Below are positions 37,701 through 50,442 of a stretch of 64,000 bases of DNA, in pieces. How positions within the stretch are numbered: the first letter of the stretch is position 1; each line of letters begins with the position of its first letter. The notes beneath the pieces were generated by a model that was not told where the DNA came from, did no database searches, and was given only the letters and a program-made list of their open reading frames with translations. Source of the DNA: Bullera alba. Its lineage: Eukaryota > Basidiomycota > Tremellomycetes > Tremellales > Bulleraceae. The stretch is from NCBI GenBank assembly GCA_001600095.1, contig BCIX01000001.1, positions 4,861,198 to 4,925,197 of the forward strand, given 5' to 3'. The position numbers and the translations under genes are program-made.

Positions 37701-40700
37701 GCGGCGAGCTTTGGCCAATTCGAGGTCTAAGATTTTCTTGTCGCTTGGAGAGTATTCCACGGGCATTTCGAAAGGATCTCGGTAGCTGTGACAGTCAGCA
37801 TCGCTACGGGCGAGCCTACTTTCTTGCTCGACTTACTTCATGCTGGTGCTGAAGAGACCTTTCTCCGCTTTGATTGTTTCGAGCCATCCTGCCGAGATTT
37901 CTCCTATCAGAGCGATCTCCGCTTCGGGCCGCTGGCGCAACAGCCACGTCCAGGCGTCGACACCAGCCGCGATAGCTAGAGGGGTGAAAGCAGCCATGGG
38001 CAGCTCGACCAGGTAATGAATGATATCGCTATCCATCTGAAAGATCTCAGCGGTTGACTCTGCCCATATGCGAGTGATCGGCGTACCTGTCGCGAAGATG
38101 CAAGTACCGAAGATGCTCTTAGCAAGATCCGCCTGATGTCTGGCACCGAGTATGGTGCAGTCCTGCTTCGAATCTTTGCAACCGCCTCTGCCATCTGAGA
38201 CTTGAACGCGACGAGCTCAGCATCCGAAGACTCGGTCGGCGAGCCTTTCTGCAAGTCTTTGAGACCTTCAGATCGTGTCAGCACAGGCAATTCTCCTTTG
38301 TTGGCCACATACCCTGGCCCAAGACTAAACGCGCTCCGCTGAGCTCTCCGTAGTGATAATTCTTCGAAGCAAATTGACTGGCTACCAAGTTGGAGCTGTC
38401 TGCCGGCCAGCCACCGATATTTGGCATCAGAGCTACAGTCACATTAGAACTTGAGCGCAGTAATAGACGAGGGATCAACTCACATTCCTGCCTGTCGAGC
38501 TTGGAGATGGCCTTGGAGAAGTGCAGCGCCAAACCCGCACCCATCTCCACGCTGTCAATGAGAAGGACATCCCTCGACTCGTTGAGGTACGCCTGCACGA
38601 GCAAGAGTCAGAGAACAAGTCTGCCTATCATGGGTCATGAGGCGTCACTTACCTGCAGAGTCGACTGCACTTCAATGGGCGCCCTGGAGATGGCGAAAGT
38701 GAGCCACCTGCGGGACACAGAGTACAGCTGGGAAGCGATCTCGTTCCGAACGGCGTAATCGTCTGTGAGATGTAGCGTAAGATCCATCTTGTCGGACTTG
38801 AAGTCGTATACCGGCGAGTACTGGCCAAAGTCAGCTCAATGACAAACCTCCTTCACCATCTTATTCACCTCGTCTGTATATTGCAGCTCACAACTTCGCC
38901 TCAACAGGGTCAAAATTTCCAGCAGGGTGAAAACCACTTTGCGGTCGCACAACAGAGCAGAGAAGGTTTCGAGAATCTGTTTGGCGTAGTTGAGGGCGAC
39001 CTCCCGGACCTTTCGATATCGATGGGTACAGGAAATGAGAATGCTACAGACATCATCGGCCACACTACCCGGGAGGGTATGCACAACCGCCTGTCTGCTC
39101 ATTTGCTTCAGGAACGCTGACAGGATCTATGTAGACAATCAGATATTGCACCTTTCGGTGACGCTTCAATCTCACCTTGTTCGCGATGGCTTCCAACGAC
39201 GGCAACAGGGTGCTAGAGTTGACCGACTCGTTGCAGAAGTACTGCAGGATGACGGACGGCTGGTATTGCAGCGTACGGGCTTCCTCGAGGTCATATGTCG
39301 CCATGAGCAAAGTCGTCTGTGCTGTTGTCATGTTGCGGATATCATGGGCGTATGCTTGATTTGGGAGGTACTCTGCGAGTGCCGACCGCTGCTTGGACTG
39401 GATCTAAGCAAATCGTCAGCTTTGTCCCTCATAGCGAGTATGCAAGTCTCACCGATCCAGCGAAGTCTTTCCGCAAGACGGAATTGTACTCCAAGTCACT
39501 GGCCACATAGTCATTCGCACCCTCGGTCACCAATGCCGGCGTCTTGCCAGCTATGATGTTGAGAGCCATGCTCTGATGCTCGGATAGCTTTTTCTTGCCG
39601 GCTTGTCCGCTGATACCGAATACAACGCACAGGAACCAGAGATTGCGGAAATGTCCAACCAGTTCCGGAGCAGCGGCATGATGTGGGTTGTATAATTCGT
39701 GGGAAAGCAAGGCGGAAATCGGAATGAGTAATGCCGACAACCAGGCTTTCATGTCGGCGACTCTGATCTCAGAGTCTTGTCGGAGATGGGACAGCTTCTC
39801 CTTGTCCCGCGAGTCGTAACCTGAAGGAGCCATAGCCACCATCTGGGTCTGGGTCCCTTTGTCGGCGAAGAGGGTCAACAGCTCGACCAGATAGCCATCG
39901 GCGCAGTCCAAGCGACCAGCCATGCCTTTGGCCAATTTGGTCTGAGCCGCCAATACAGCGTTTGACGATTTTCGTGGATCTTCTGGATGTGCTGATCGCG
40001 AGATTTGAGAAAGGGCCCTGTACACCTCAACGATGTCTGTGTTTGAAGCGGCAAGGGCGAGGGGCACTAGGTTGGTGACAATGGTGGCCTCTGTAGCGAG
40101 ATCGACGCCCCGTAGTCGTTGCAGAAGAAGGGATATGCTCAAGTGAATGATCTAAACGTCCGTCAATTATAGTCATTTGCTGTACGCGAGCTGTACCCAC
40201 GTCATCTCGCTCTGTCTCCAGAGCAAGCTGAGCAACGACTTCTACGGCGGTGACCGCAACGAGCCTGCGATGGTCCTCAGATTTCTTGCACGAGTTGTTG
40301 GTACCCAACGTCAAGCTGTCGCCGCCGTGGCCGTGAGCGTGTTGGGAACGCATGGACATGGCAGCACCTGGAGCGATAGTCGACCCTCCGTGGGACAAGG
40401 TGTTCAAGAGCGAGTACAACGTAGAGGAAATCAAGTCGTCATTTGCGGACACCTAATGAGACCGTCAGGGGGCGGGCGTCGGACAACTTGGTAAGCTCCT
40501 TCCAGATCACTCACCTCGATACAGATAGCCAGACACTTGGAAGCCGCAACGACCGTAGCGGGGATGGCGCCTCCGTGGCTCGCAAGCTCGCCGTCAAAGC
40601 CAGCAAGTGGTGTCATCAATAGGCGACGGATGTGGTGTACCATGGATGTGCCAAGGTGGTCATGACTGTTCGCTCTCGTTAGTATTTCCGGTGGCTTCAT

Positions 40701-42263
40701 TCGAACTTCACACATACTTGCGGACCAAAATCGAGGTGCACACGAATGCTGCTTCGAGAATGCGAGCATCTGCAACGCTAGACTCCTCTGACAGGAGTAG
40801 TCTCAATCTAGCCAGGTAAGACTGCTCAGGCTCGATCATGTGTAGACTGAGCACGTTGAACAGGTGCTTTGGCATACGATCAGCTCATGTTGGGCAAAAC
40901 AAGTAGGGGCAACCTACCAGGACTGCCACGGTGAGCTCGATCTCTTCGTCTCCGTTGCCATCGCCCATACTGAGCAAGCTGTTTTGCCTTCCTCCATCGA
41001 AAGCCGACGCGCCATCGGACCGTGGATCGGTCAGGTCGTCCCACCATCTCAGCGCAGTGAGTGCCAAGTCCTGAAGCACGTTGTTTCCGGTGGCGGTGGA
41101 GCTGAGTTGTCTGTCTCGATCCTGAGGGAGAGGCTCTGCCAGAAGTAGCTTGATCTGCTGCGCTTGGATAGATCTGACCGAGCTAGTACCGCCAGAAATG
41201 GAGGCACCCTGATCAGGCACTACATCTGGCAGGAGTGCGCCGGCCAAGAGCACGTTGATCACCTCGGAAACGATCATGACGACCTCGCCAGGGCTTTGTG
41301 GCTGACATGGGGACCTCGGGTCAAAGTGTTGGTGAGATGCCGGCGAGTGATGGGAGTTAGATCGTCGGACGAACTTCACAAGATTTGCTGGTGAAGCGAA
41401 CTCGTTCAGGTGTGCGACTGCTTTGGACAGCTTTTCCAATGGTAGGCTGGGCAGGACACAAGTTGAGAGAACGCTGTGAACTGACTTGAGGATGACAAGT
41501 GGGAAGCCTAGATATCTTGTCAGCATGTGTAGCTTCGTAGATCTATGTAGCCTTGTAGACCTATGTAACTCACTGATTGACCGTTTGTCACCTAGAAGCG
41601 TCACGAGATGCGCGAAGAGACCAACGAGTTCAGACGCGACTTCGTCCCGCGCCTCTGGAGAGGTCCAGCTGATCCAAATGAAAGCTTTGACGAGTCCTTC
41701 ACACAGCTGAGCATGCACAGTGTTGCTCGAGCTACCACCGGGGTATACGTTGGCAGAGGAGGAAGCCGACGAGCCGACGTTGGCCGTTTTGCCTTGGGCC
41801 AACAATCCAGATAGAAGTGATCGTAGGCGGGGCAGCGTGGATGGCAGCTGCGGCGCTGATAAGGGTAGGGACGTGACATAGTGGGTGTAGGAGATCGCAT
41901 GATTCAACTCGAAGCGGTCCTGTGTACCGTCAGTCATAGATCAGATGCTGGCTTGGGCTAGGCAAAACACCTACCCATTCATCCTCCTCCTCATCGCTTT
42001 CCCCCTCTCGAGATGCACCGATCTCCGCGGGAAGGCCTTTGAGCAGGATAGCAAGATTGTCATCGTCCCTGATCGCAACGGCTGAATCTCCAGAAGCCTC
42101 GTCAGAACCCGGTGATGTGGGCGTGGGATATTTGCCCAAGCTGGACGCGATAGACGTGAGGATCTGCAAATGCAGAGGCTCGTCGAGGCTGGAGAAGGTT
42201 ACAGATGTGATAAGCTTTTGCCGAATCCAGTTATCATCCCTTCCTGATCACTCACGAGTCCAT
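34783..42263 (-). CDS. STT4: phosphatidylinositol 4-kinase III alpha (Stt4 type)
   Basis: Makes phosphatidylinositol 4-phosphate at the plasma membrane. The gene has more than 20 exons. The first coding exon is only 8 nt (42256-42263, ATG GAC TC) and joins to give [21 protein letters not shown] long helical-repeat region follows. Near the end are the lipid-kinase unique region and PI3/4 kinase domain: [40 protein letters not shown], the catalytic loop [28 protein letters not shown], and [20 protein letters not shown]. The tail, [16 protein letters not shown], depends on a last intron ending at 34799 and a 16-nt final exon (34783-34798). The NGIPY ending is typical of PI4K alpha. The upstream neighbour on the plus strand starts 283 bases away. 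Confidence 0.95.
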
Positions 42264-42545
42264 CGTGCGTTCTGCGCTCTTGTCCAGGTAGCACGAAAGT
42301 GATGTATTGGTGGATGGAGGGAACAGGAGTTGAACAGGAGGCAAGATGCAGGATGGACGTCACCACCGCCGGTGCGCTCGAAGGCGAATTACGTAACTTC
42401 GAGGAGGACTAACAACAAACGTCCTCGCTCGCGCACGGTCAAGCTTTAAAGTAGTGTTCGCCAATCATTCGACTTCGCGCCTTATCTCCTGCACTCAGTC
42501 CACCACACGGCATCTGTACTGTTACTTCAATTCCATTCGCCCGCA

Positions 42546-43621
42546 ATGTCTGCGCAAGCAGGTCCGTCCAGGATCACAGCCTCTACAGCGCCCAGTCCAT
42601 CGGCCTCATCGGGCTCTGGGAAACCGGACAGACTATTTGTCGGCAACTTGTCGCCAACAGTGGACGAATACGCTCTCGTCCAGGTATTTGGCAAGTTCGG
42701 CAAGATCACCAAGATGGACTTCATGTTTCACAAGTCCGGAGTGCTCAAGGGCAAGCCTAGAGGCTACGCCTTTATCGAATTCTCGAATAAGGACGTGCGT
42801 AAATAGACCCATCAAATGAGGTTTCCAAGCTGACGTGACGGGACAGGACGCATTAAAAGCCATGGTCAAGTTGCATGATCGACTTCTGCGAGGTCGCAAG
42901 CTCGTTGTCACGTATGCCAATTCGGTGCGTGTGGATGCCTTCTTAACGTGATCCGAGCTCACCATCATAGGCACCTATTTCGGACTTGCCACTTCCGACC
43001 AAAGGCCGTCGTCACACCGAACCCGCCAAACCCACCCATTTATCCCTTCTCAAGCGTTCCAAGCATCCCAAGAGGTACATCTAGCTGCGCTCGGTGTCCA
43101 AGTCACAATCAAGCTGACCTTGACACAGTGCTTCTGCTCAGATAGCTGCCATGGAGGCAAAGTTAGCCACGATGGCAAAGAAGAAACCCTCTGACGAGGA
43201 TTATGTTCCTGGTTCTCTGGCGTATCCCCTTCTCTCCACACCCGGTGGCTCTGGCACGTCATCACCTGCTCCCGAAGGCTACGACAGCTCCGCTGGCGAG
43301 CTGGAAGAGGACATCAGACCAGATCTGCTTCAAGAAGAGGAGCTAGGAATGGCTGGTGCAGAGCAAGCCGCCAATGACCTCGAGCTGGAGATGGAAGCGG
43401 AATTGAACAAGGACGCACTTCCTGCTGAGGAGAAAGAAGCATCGCCAAATCAGGAATTCGGTCAAGCGCCAATAACGCCTGCAGCACCTGGTCTCTCGCT
43501 TCCGCCAAAGCCGGTCACGTCTCTACCACCGGCAAGTGAACCACAAGCCCGACCTGGGAGTGCTCGAGAAGAGGCGTTCAAGAAGGGCCTCGCTGGACTG
43601 CCGAAGAAACCGGTCTTTTAG
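42546..43621 (+). CDS. RRM protein, RBM18-like
   Basis: Four exons (42546-42794, 42847-42924, 42971-43074 and 43129-43621) give 307 residues. A single RNA-recognition motif lies near the amino terminus: RNP2 is RLFVGNLSP and RNP1 is KPRGYAFIEF, with the helix DALKAMVKLHDRLLRGRKLV and strand VTYANS. The arrangement, with one short RRM, KLHDRLLRGRKLVV and a basic patch right after it (THLSLLKRSKHPKR), resembles RBM18. The C-terminal half is acidic, low-complexity and Pro/Glu-rich. Function of RBM18-type proteins in fungi is not established; RNA binding is inferred from the motif. Confidence 0.85.
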
Positions 43622-43717
43622 GTTTGAAAGGCGTCCCACTGGAGCATTAATATTGTATGTTTGTGATTGAATCGTAATGGCATGATTGGTGTGAAGAGCG
43701 CAACCCATTTCAACTTC

Positions 43718-46700
43718 CTACCAGAAATCGTCGTTCTCGCCGCCCGCGGCCTTCTTTCCTCCTGCCGTTACCTGTTTCTGGTAAAACTCGCTCACCTTGG
43801 GCAAATCATCAGCCTTCGCTCTTTGCCAACGGGCCAAACCCACTTGTTCTGCTGATGTCGCCTCGTCCGCGTTCTTGTCGTCCCGAACTTTAAGGAAACG
43901 AGGGAAACGGAGTGAGATACCCCTGCTGTCCACCTGAAACGACCCGAATCAGCCGCCTGCTGTCACCAGACCTATATGACACTCACCAGACCATGAGCGG
44001 CAGTGTAGACCGGACTCAAACTGAGATCCGCGGTGAGTACCTCCCAGACGATCTTTGGCTCAAACCAGACATCGGGTTTTGCTCCACCGACTTCAATGTC
44101 GCTCCGGGCGCCGCTTTGCAATTCCAAAGGTTTCAATAGATCGTAAAAGGATTGTAAGACTTCCTCTGAGAATCCGGTGCCGATCTTGCATATCGTCTGG
44201 AAGTTTTCCGAATCGGGGTCGTAGCACGCCAATAGGAAAGCACCGTAGACGTTGGTACGTTTTCCTTTGCCGTGGTAGGCGCCCACTACGACGAGATCGA
44301 GTGAGTCTCCAACGCCGGATAGGTAGTCTTTCTTCAGCTGTGACAACAATTAGCAGCGAACTTTCAGGCAAGAATCGTGCTCACCTTCAGCCAGTTCATC
44401 GACCGCCGACTGGGCTCATACGTCGAATTGGTGGTAGTGAGCATTTTGACCATCAAACCCTCACAGCCATCCTTGACACTTTCCTCCAGGAACGTCTGGA
44501 TCTCCTCCGTCGTGCTGCCATCCGAAGATTTGGCTAAGCCAAACTCTCCTTCAACCAACTTGAAGTTCTCGTAGAGCAAGCGTCTTCGCTCCTTCAGTTC
44601 CAACGTGAGGAGACTCTGAGACCAAGATCAGACGGGTCACTCTGAGCGACGAATGAGACTCACCTCGCCGTTGAGATACAAAAGGTCGAATGCGAACAAG
44701 TGGACACGAACTGTGATATCCTCGGTTCGCACGTCTTTCCGTTTACGGCGAGAAAGATCTTGGAATGGCAAGAGCTTTTTGGTTTCCAGATCATAGGCTA
44801 CCGCTTCTGAGTCGATCACAAAGCTCTTGACGTTTGGCGTCAAGCACTAAGATCGTGATCAGCTTCAGTACGGATATCCTCGAAGCCTCATCGACCCACT
44901 CTTGGCACCTGCTCCACCAGATCTGGGTATTTCGCACTCATATTCTCCGAATTTCGACTGAAGACCGCAATCTCGCCTCCCTCCAGCATATGCACTTGGG
45001 CTCGCTCTCCATCGTACTTGTACTCGCAAGTGAACTCTTTGCCTTCAAATCTATCCAATACCTCGCCAATGGCTTTGGTAGGTTTCGCCAACATGGGTTT
45101 CAAGGGCACACCTAGACACCAAATAGGGATCAGTCACAGCAAGGGGACCAATTTTCTGCACATACCCGGCGTCAACTTGCAGTGCTCTTTCAGACCGTCG
45201 ACACCGCCCTTCAGAAGTGCCGGAATGACCCGATCGTAATTTGGCAATTCGCTGTGTGCGAAGTCAGCTAGGGAATGTGCTATCCTCCAATAGCTGACAG
45301 CTTACCTATAGACCGACTTGACGGCCTCTGCGCCGGCTTCAAGCGCCGCGGTAAGTTTTTCTTGAGGAAGCTTTTTATCTCCTATTCCGAGGTCAGTCCC
45401 GGTGGAGTGATGGAAGTAAGTGAACTCACCAATGTTCTTCAGCACAATCGCGTGGGCGATGGCCACAACTAGCGTCTTGTCTGCCAGACCTATTCGCAAT
45501 TTCCCCTCCAGTGATCTGACCACGAACTTTGCCTCATTGCCCTGGCAGGCTGCTAAGAGCTTCTTGATGATGCCGACTTTCTTGGCTTGAGACTGTGACG
45601 CAGATGTAAGCCTTCATCGGGTGTGCATGCCGAATCGGACTCACCTGGTTTCCCGAGGCTTTCGCGATCTCGGTCAGATCCTTGAAGACTCCAGTCACAG
45701 TAAGAGCCTTGGGTTTGAACATTGTAGGCTGGGTGTTTCTCGACATCTACACCCGCTCAGCATTGAGACTGTATGAACTGATGCGACTCACCATGGCCAC
45801 CTTCCCCAAGTCACCTTCCTTCCTCAGATCTTCCCTGATTTTCGGCACAGCTCGACCTGTACTCTCGGCTATGGCTTTGACCAGCAGTGATTCTCCTATT
45901 CCCAGCTCGATGCCCATATAATCGGGACATAATCGGTTGATGCAAAGGTACACGACTTTGAGGAGATCTGAGTCTTTGGCATTCGTCGACTTGTCTCGCA
46001 TCGCCACGACCAGAAGAAATTGGGTAAGGAGATTCAGGATTTCTAAACGTTTCGTCGTTGCCTCGATCTTCTCGAATGTTGCTACTAAAGCGGCATAGGG
46101 GACCCTATGATGCAGTCAGCACACAACCGACAATGGCAGGGAAGCTGCTCTCACGCTTCTCCTTCCTTCCAACCTTTATCTGCTACCGGTACAGCGGCAT
46201 GATTTTTGGTGAATATTGACGCGCTGATGATGTCAGTGTACGGACATACTGGGACACATACAGCTTGACTGCCGCTTTTCCTTCTTGTTCTTCCTCTTCT
46301 TCGTCATCAAGCTCATCCTCTCCTTCCTCGTCGCCATCCTTGGCCGATGCCTTCTCTTCATTGTAAGCGTCCTCGTCCTCCTGAGCTGCTTTTGCGCTCG
46401 TCTTTACAGGCTTCGGTGCAGGCTTGGCGAATATCGAAGCCAATGGCTTCTTTGCGTCCTTGCCGTTGGTCTGCTTTGCTTCGCTTGGGGCAGTACTGGA
46501 TTTGGTTGGACTTGGTTGACGGGGCTTCGAAGGTCCAGCATCTTGTGACGTGGATGGCGGCGGAATAGCCTTGGATGGAGATGCAAATATCGAAGCTATA
46601 GGGACGTCTGGCTTCGGTTTCTTGGTGGCAGGTGGACTGTCACTTGGTTTCTGGTCATCTTCGTCGTCTGAATCGACGATCCGTTTCTTTTTGCTTTTCG

Positions 46701-46786
46701 CTAGCATTTTTACCGGGGAGTCGATGTCTGGTAGAGTCACACAGTCAGTAGCATCCCCAGAATTCGCAGTGAGACCTACCACTCAT
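43718..46786 (-). CDS. CDC9: DNA ligase I (ATP-dependent)
   Basis: Seals nicks in replication (Okazaki fragments) and repair. The first coding exon is only 7 nt (46780-46786, ATGAGTG); exon 2 is 46262-46727, giving [19 protein letters not shown] long acidic/basic disordered leader ([13 protein letters not shown], then [13 protein letters not shown] repeats) includes an Ala-Ser-Ile-Phe word used three times; ASIFxK-like words are candidates for short interaction motifs. The DNA-binding domain follows ([20 protein letters not shown]). The adenylation core has the nucleophile lysine in [33 protein letters not shown] and [11 protein letters not shown]. The end is [22 protein letters not shown]-type, after the OB-fold with [12 protein letters not shown] (minus-strand reading [19 protein letters not shown]). 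Intron 46224-46261 is only 38 nt. The gene is convergent with the RRM gene, 96 bases apart. Confidence 0.95.
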
Positions 46787-47144
46787 GACCGCCAGCGTGT
46801 TTCAAGGACGTGTTCTAGAAAATCAATGTTCGACCTGTTCGCTGAATGATTTCCATCTGAAGACGCGTCTGGCTGATCGCGATCGCGCATCGGCTAAAGT
46901 TTACGTCATCCGCCAGAAAGAGGAGGACCGAATAAGGATGATCTACGCATCGACCACGAGCTGCTGCTTCCTCGAGATCGCTTCCTCTTTCTTTTGTGCA
47001 CCGGTGGGTAGGGTGACCTGTCTTCAAAACAGCATAGACTTATTGTCTGAGAGGCTCATCCAGGGATCAGGTAGACGCATTCTCTGTGCCTGTAGCAGTA
47101 GCATCGTCATCATCGCATTGTAACATCAAAGCCCGCATAGCACC
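46787..47144. promoter_or_regulatory. divergent promoter region, CDC9 / zinc-finger gene
   Basis: 358 bases between two start codons. No factor site is claimed; an MCB-like ACGCGT occurs at 46863-46868 (AGACGCGTCT), which in yeasts is a G1/S promoter element and would fit a DNA ligase gene, but one copy is weak evidence. Confidence 0.4.
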
Positions 47145-50070
47145 ATGGATCGATCTTCCGCTCACCAATCCCAGAGGACGGACCGGATATCTCGTTCGCC
47201 GTATAGACGGCCAGAAGAGAAGGGTCTTACCAAGTCCGCCTCTTCTACCGTGAGTGATAACATAACGGACCATAAGGGCAGACAGTTTCTGACGCCTCTC
47301 ATTGCAGGCGCTATCCACAGTACGAAACATGGTATCCTACGCATTCTCTCCGCTTTTTAGGTCCACCTCCTCCAGAGATTTGACGCTGCCGACTACGAGA
47401 TCAGATCTGCCAGAGGAGAAGGACGACGAGATGTCGATATCAGGATCGGAAGATGGTTGGAATGGCGAACCTCCAGCGGTCATGAACGGGCAGGACGTGT
47501 ATGATCTGGCTGGTGCCGCCGGGCGACAGGGAAGGGAGTTCGAGGAGAGAGCAGAACGTTACCGAGGTCAAGCGCAGATTGGCCCCTCCAACAAAGAAGC
47601 GCAACCCGCACCTCGCATAACGCAGTCCATGTTCGTCAAGCGACCTCGTTCGCCTCAGTTGGGCGAATCTAGCAAGACACCCGTTAGCCAATTTCAATTC
47701 GCCCCTTATGGCCAAGCTGCTCCACGGGTTGAGAACCAATCTCCCCCATCAGCGACATCAGCAGCAATTTCAGCGTTCATTGAGGCCAAGCGGGGCCAGA
47801 AATGGACGCCAGACGACTTTGAGACTATGGACCACCTTACCAACCACCTCAAAGCCGAGAACGGTGCTACGCCCAGCAAGGCAGAGATGCGACTCGGTGG
47901 ATGGAGTGCTGGCGAAATGACTCCAAGTCGGTCCATCAAAGGGCTTTCTGCTTCGATGAGCACCCCCAACGGCTTCTCCACTCCAGCTCGACCCGACGCC
48001 CCATTCGGATCTGCCAACTCATCCTTCTCTTTCAGCGCCATGAACTCGCCCAGCGCCAAGACATATAAGCAGCACTATTTCGGTCCCGGCATGTCGCCTC
48101 GCCGGTTGCTGAAGGAGAAAGGCTCGAGAGGTGGTCTCAAGCCGTTGTTCAACTTCAATACATCAGACGCAGACGAACAAACGGCGAAGAAGAGGAAGGT
48201 TGCGCTGGATGATGAGCCAATGAAGGAGAGCGAGAGTCAAGTGGACGATGACAACTCTGGCATAGCTTCGATGTCGTCCTCAACCCCTATACGAGAATCA
48301 AGTAGCCGATCCGCTTTCCCGACAGCTCGACCCCATCCTCTCAGTCAATCCACCACTGCCGAGAAGAAGCTATCCTCGCCAAAGCCCCAAACCGACGCAG
48401 AGGCCGTAGGCAAGAAACGAGCCGCAGATATAATGAAGGAACTCATCGAGACGGAGCTGGGAATCATTCCGCCATCGCCCGCAAATTCGAATTCTACCCC
48501 AGCTGCGCCTGTCGTCAAGACCGATGACGAAGGCTTCTTGCTCATCAACCCTTATGACCGGTCCCCAGTGAATGCCAAAGGCTCGACGCCGCAAAGATCC
48601 CCCTCCGCCTTTGACAGTCCCCGCAGAAGTGCTCTGAAGTCGAGCATCAGGAAGACGCCAGCTCGTGGAGCAGCTGCCAAATTGGAGGCGAATAGGAGCT
48701 CTCGACCCCTCACGCCTCTGGAGAGGATCACGGGCGTCAAGCCAGTAAGTTCTACCTCCCGTCTTGCGTTGGGAGATATGACTGTGCTAACTGGACCGCA
48801 GTGGGAAACGCAAAATGGACATGCAGACCAACTAGCGCACAAGCACGTTCGCATCGAAACTCCTACGCACGAGAAAGATAACATGGAGGTGGATTTTCTC
48901 ATATCTGAAAGTCCTTCGAAACCGTCGTCTTCTGGGGGCCCAGCGTCGCTTATCTCGGTCAACGGAAAGGCCTCAACACAAAACGAAGAGGACACAGAGG
49001 ACACGGCAAAGGAGACTGCTAAGAAGACATTGACAGTCAAGGCAGCAGAGCCAGAACCTCAACCATTCGCCCCTATCGAGGTGCCGGTTCTGGAGACGAC
49101 ACAAAGGCCTATTCCCTCGTTCCGAGTAAACTCGACTTACGACTCGCCCATGTCGCAACAGAAGATGTCATTCGAGACATCCTCAAAGACACCTGTCCCC
49201 ACCTTCTCGCTATCGAAAGCTGTGCCGGCTCAGAAATCGGTTGACGAGGATTATGCTCTGGACATCCGACCGTCGAAGCCCAAAGAAGCAGCATTCGACC
49301 CGAAGAAGATCTACTTCACTGCGCAGGAGACAGCTATGCAAGTGGACACATCGGCTCTACCATTCTTCACCTTCAGCCTTGCCAAATCATCAGCCGACGA
49401 TAATCACCAGGAGGCGAAGATTGAAGCGCTCAAGTCTGTGATGGAGGAGTACACCTTCACCATGCCGGAGAAACCCAAAGCAAATGGCACAACGGCTACC
49501 TCGGCGCCTTGGACTTGCTCATTGTGCATGCTCAGCAATCCGGCCATCGCAACGGAAAAGTGTACCATCTGCGAGGCTCCCAAACCCGCGCCTGCAACAG
49601 CGAAGCCCGCCGCGACTGCCGCGCCATGGACTTGCTCGTTGTGTATGCTCAGCAATCCTGCTACAGCGACGGAGAAGTGTCAAATATGCGAGGCCCCAAA
49701 ACCCGTGCAATCGACAAGCAAACCCTCCTCAGCATCCGCACCGACACCGGCACCGTTCAAAATAATGACTTTCGCTGGTCCTCCCAAGGTAGCTGGAGAA
49801 TGGTCATGCGGAGAATGTGGATTGAAGAACCCTGCAACTGCCACAGAACAGTGTACCATCTGCGAGGCGAAAAGGGATCATTCGACCGCACCTGCATCGA
49901 CCGCGCCTACAATGGCGCCTGCAGCCCAATGGACCTGTGATCTATGCTCGCTGGTGAATCCAGCAACTGCTACTGAAAAGTGCGGCGTCTGCGAGGCGCC
50001 CAAGCCAGCTACGAATACCACTGCCCCGACCACCTCATCGTTCAACTGGGCTGCCGCGAGAGGACAGTAG
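47145..50070 (+). CDS. protein with four RanBP2-type zinc fingers, candidate nucleoporin
   Basis: Exon 1 (47145-47249) encodes MDRSSAHQSQRTDRISRS and joins exon 2 at 47308. A further intron at 48745-48801 has ideal signals (GTAAGT, CTAAC, GCAG) but is 57 nt long with no stop, so retention would add 19 residues. With it removed the protein has 936 residues. Most of it is disordered and Ser/Pro-rich. The C-terminal third has four zinc fingers of the W-x-C-x2-C-x10-C-x2-C type, at about 49510-49572, 49630-49692, 49801-49863 and 49930-49992 (for example WTCSLCMLSNPAIATEKC). The first two are near copies. Such fingers bind Ran-GDP in Nup153 and RanBP2, and the short FSLSK/FTFSLAK/FAPYG words suggest a pore protein. 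Ubiquitin or RNA binding are alternatives for this finger class. Confidence 0.8.
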
Positions 50071-50442
50071 AGTTTTGCAGGGCTTTTGGGATATAGCCAG
50101 TAACAGCAGTTCAGATACAATGATTCGGACATGATACACCTGTACAATACACATCCACATTGGCATGAATGCTCCAGCATGGACAACACTTTAGAGGTGC
50201 GAGCTCACTGTCAGACGATTCAGCCTAGTGCGAGAAGAGCAGGTGATTAGATCTGGAACCGGTTCGGAGCGCCGAGATTAGCGCAGCTTCGGATGAGCAA
50301 AGTGGAGGTCGACCCGGTCGGATCTCCTCGTGTTGGCCAGCTCTTCCCGGTCGACTTTCGAACTGCTCTTGCCTCCTGTTGTCCGGCTTTCTTGTCTCGC
50401 AGCGCTGCTCGTGTCTCCCTGTAGATCGCGGCGAAATCAGCC
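50071..50442. promoter_or_regulatory. region upstream of THI6
   Basis: 372 bases holding the zinc-finger gene 3' end and the THI6 promoter. No thiamine-pyrophosphate riboswitch core could be recognised in it. Confidence 0.4.

Noticed and set aside
50200..50300. Possible thiamine-pyrophosphate riboswitch before THI6 (AGATCTGGAACCGG resembles part of the sensor)
   Set aside because: The CTGAGA element and the second conserved arm are missing and no intron-based control layout is seen.
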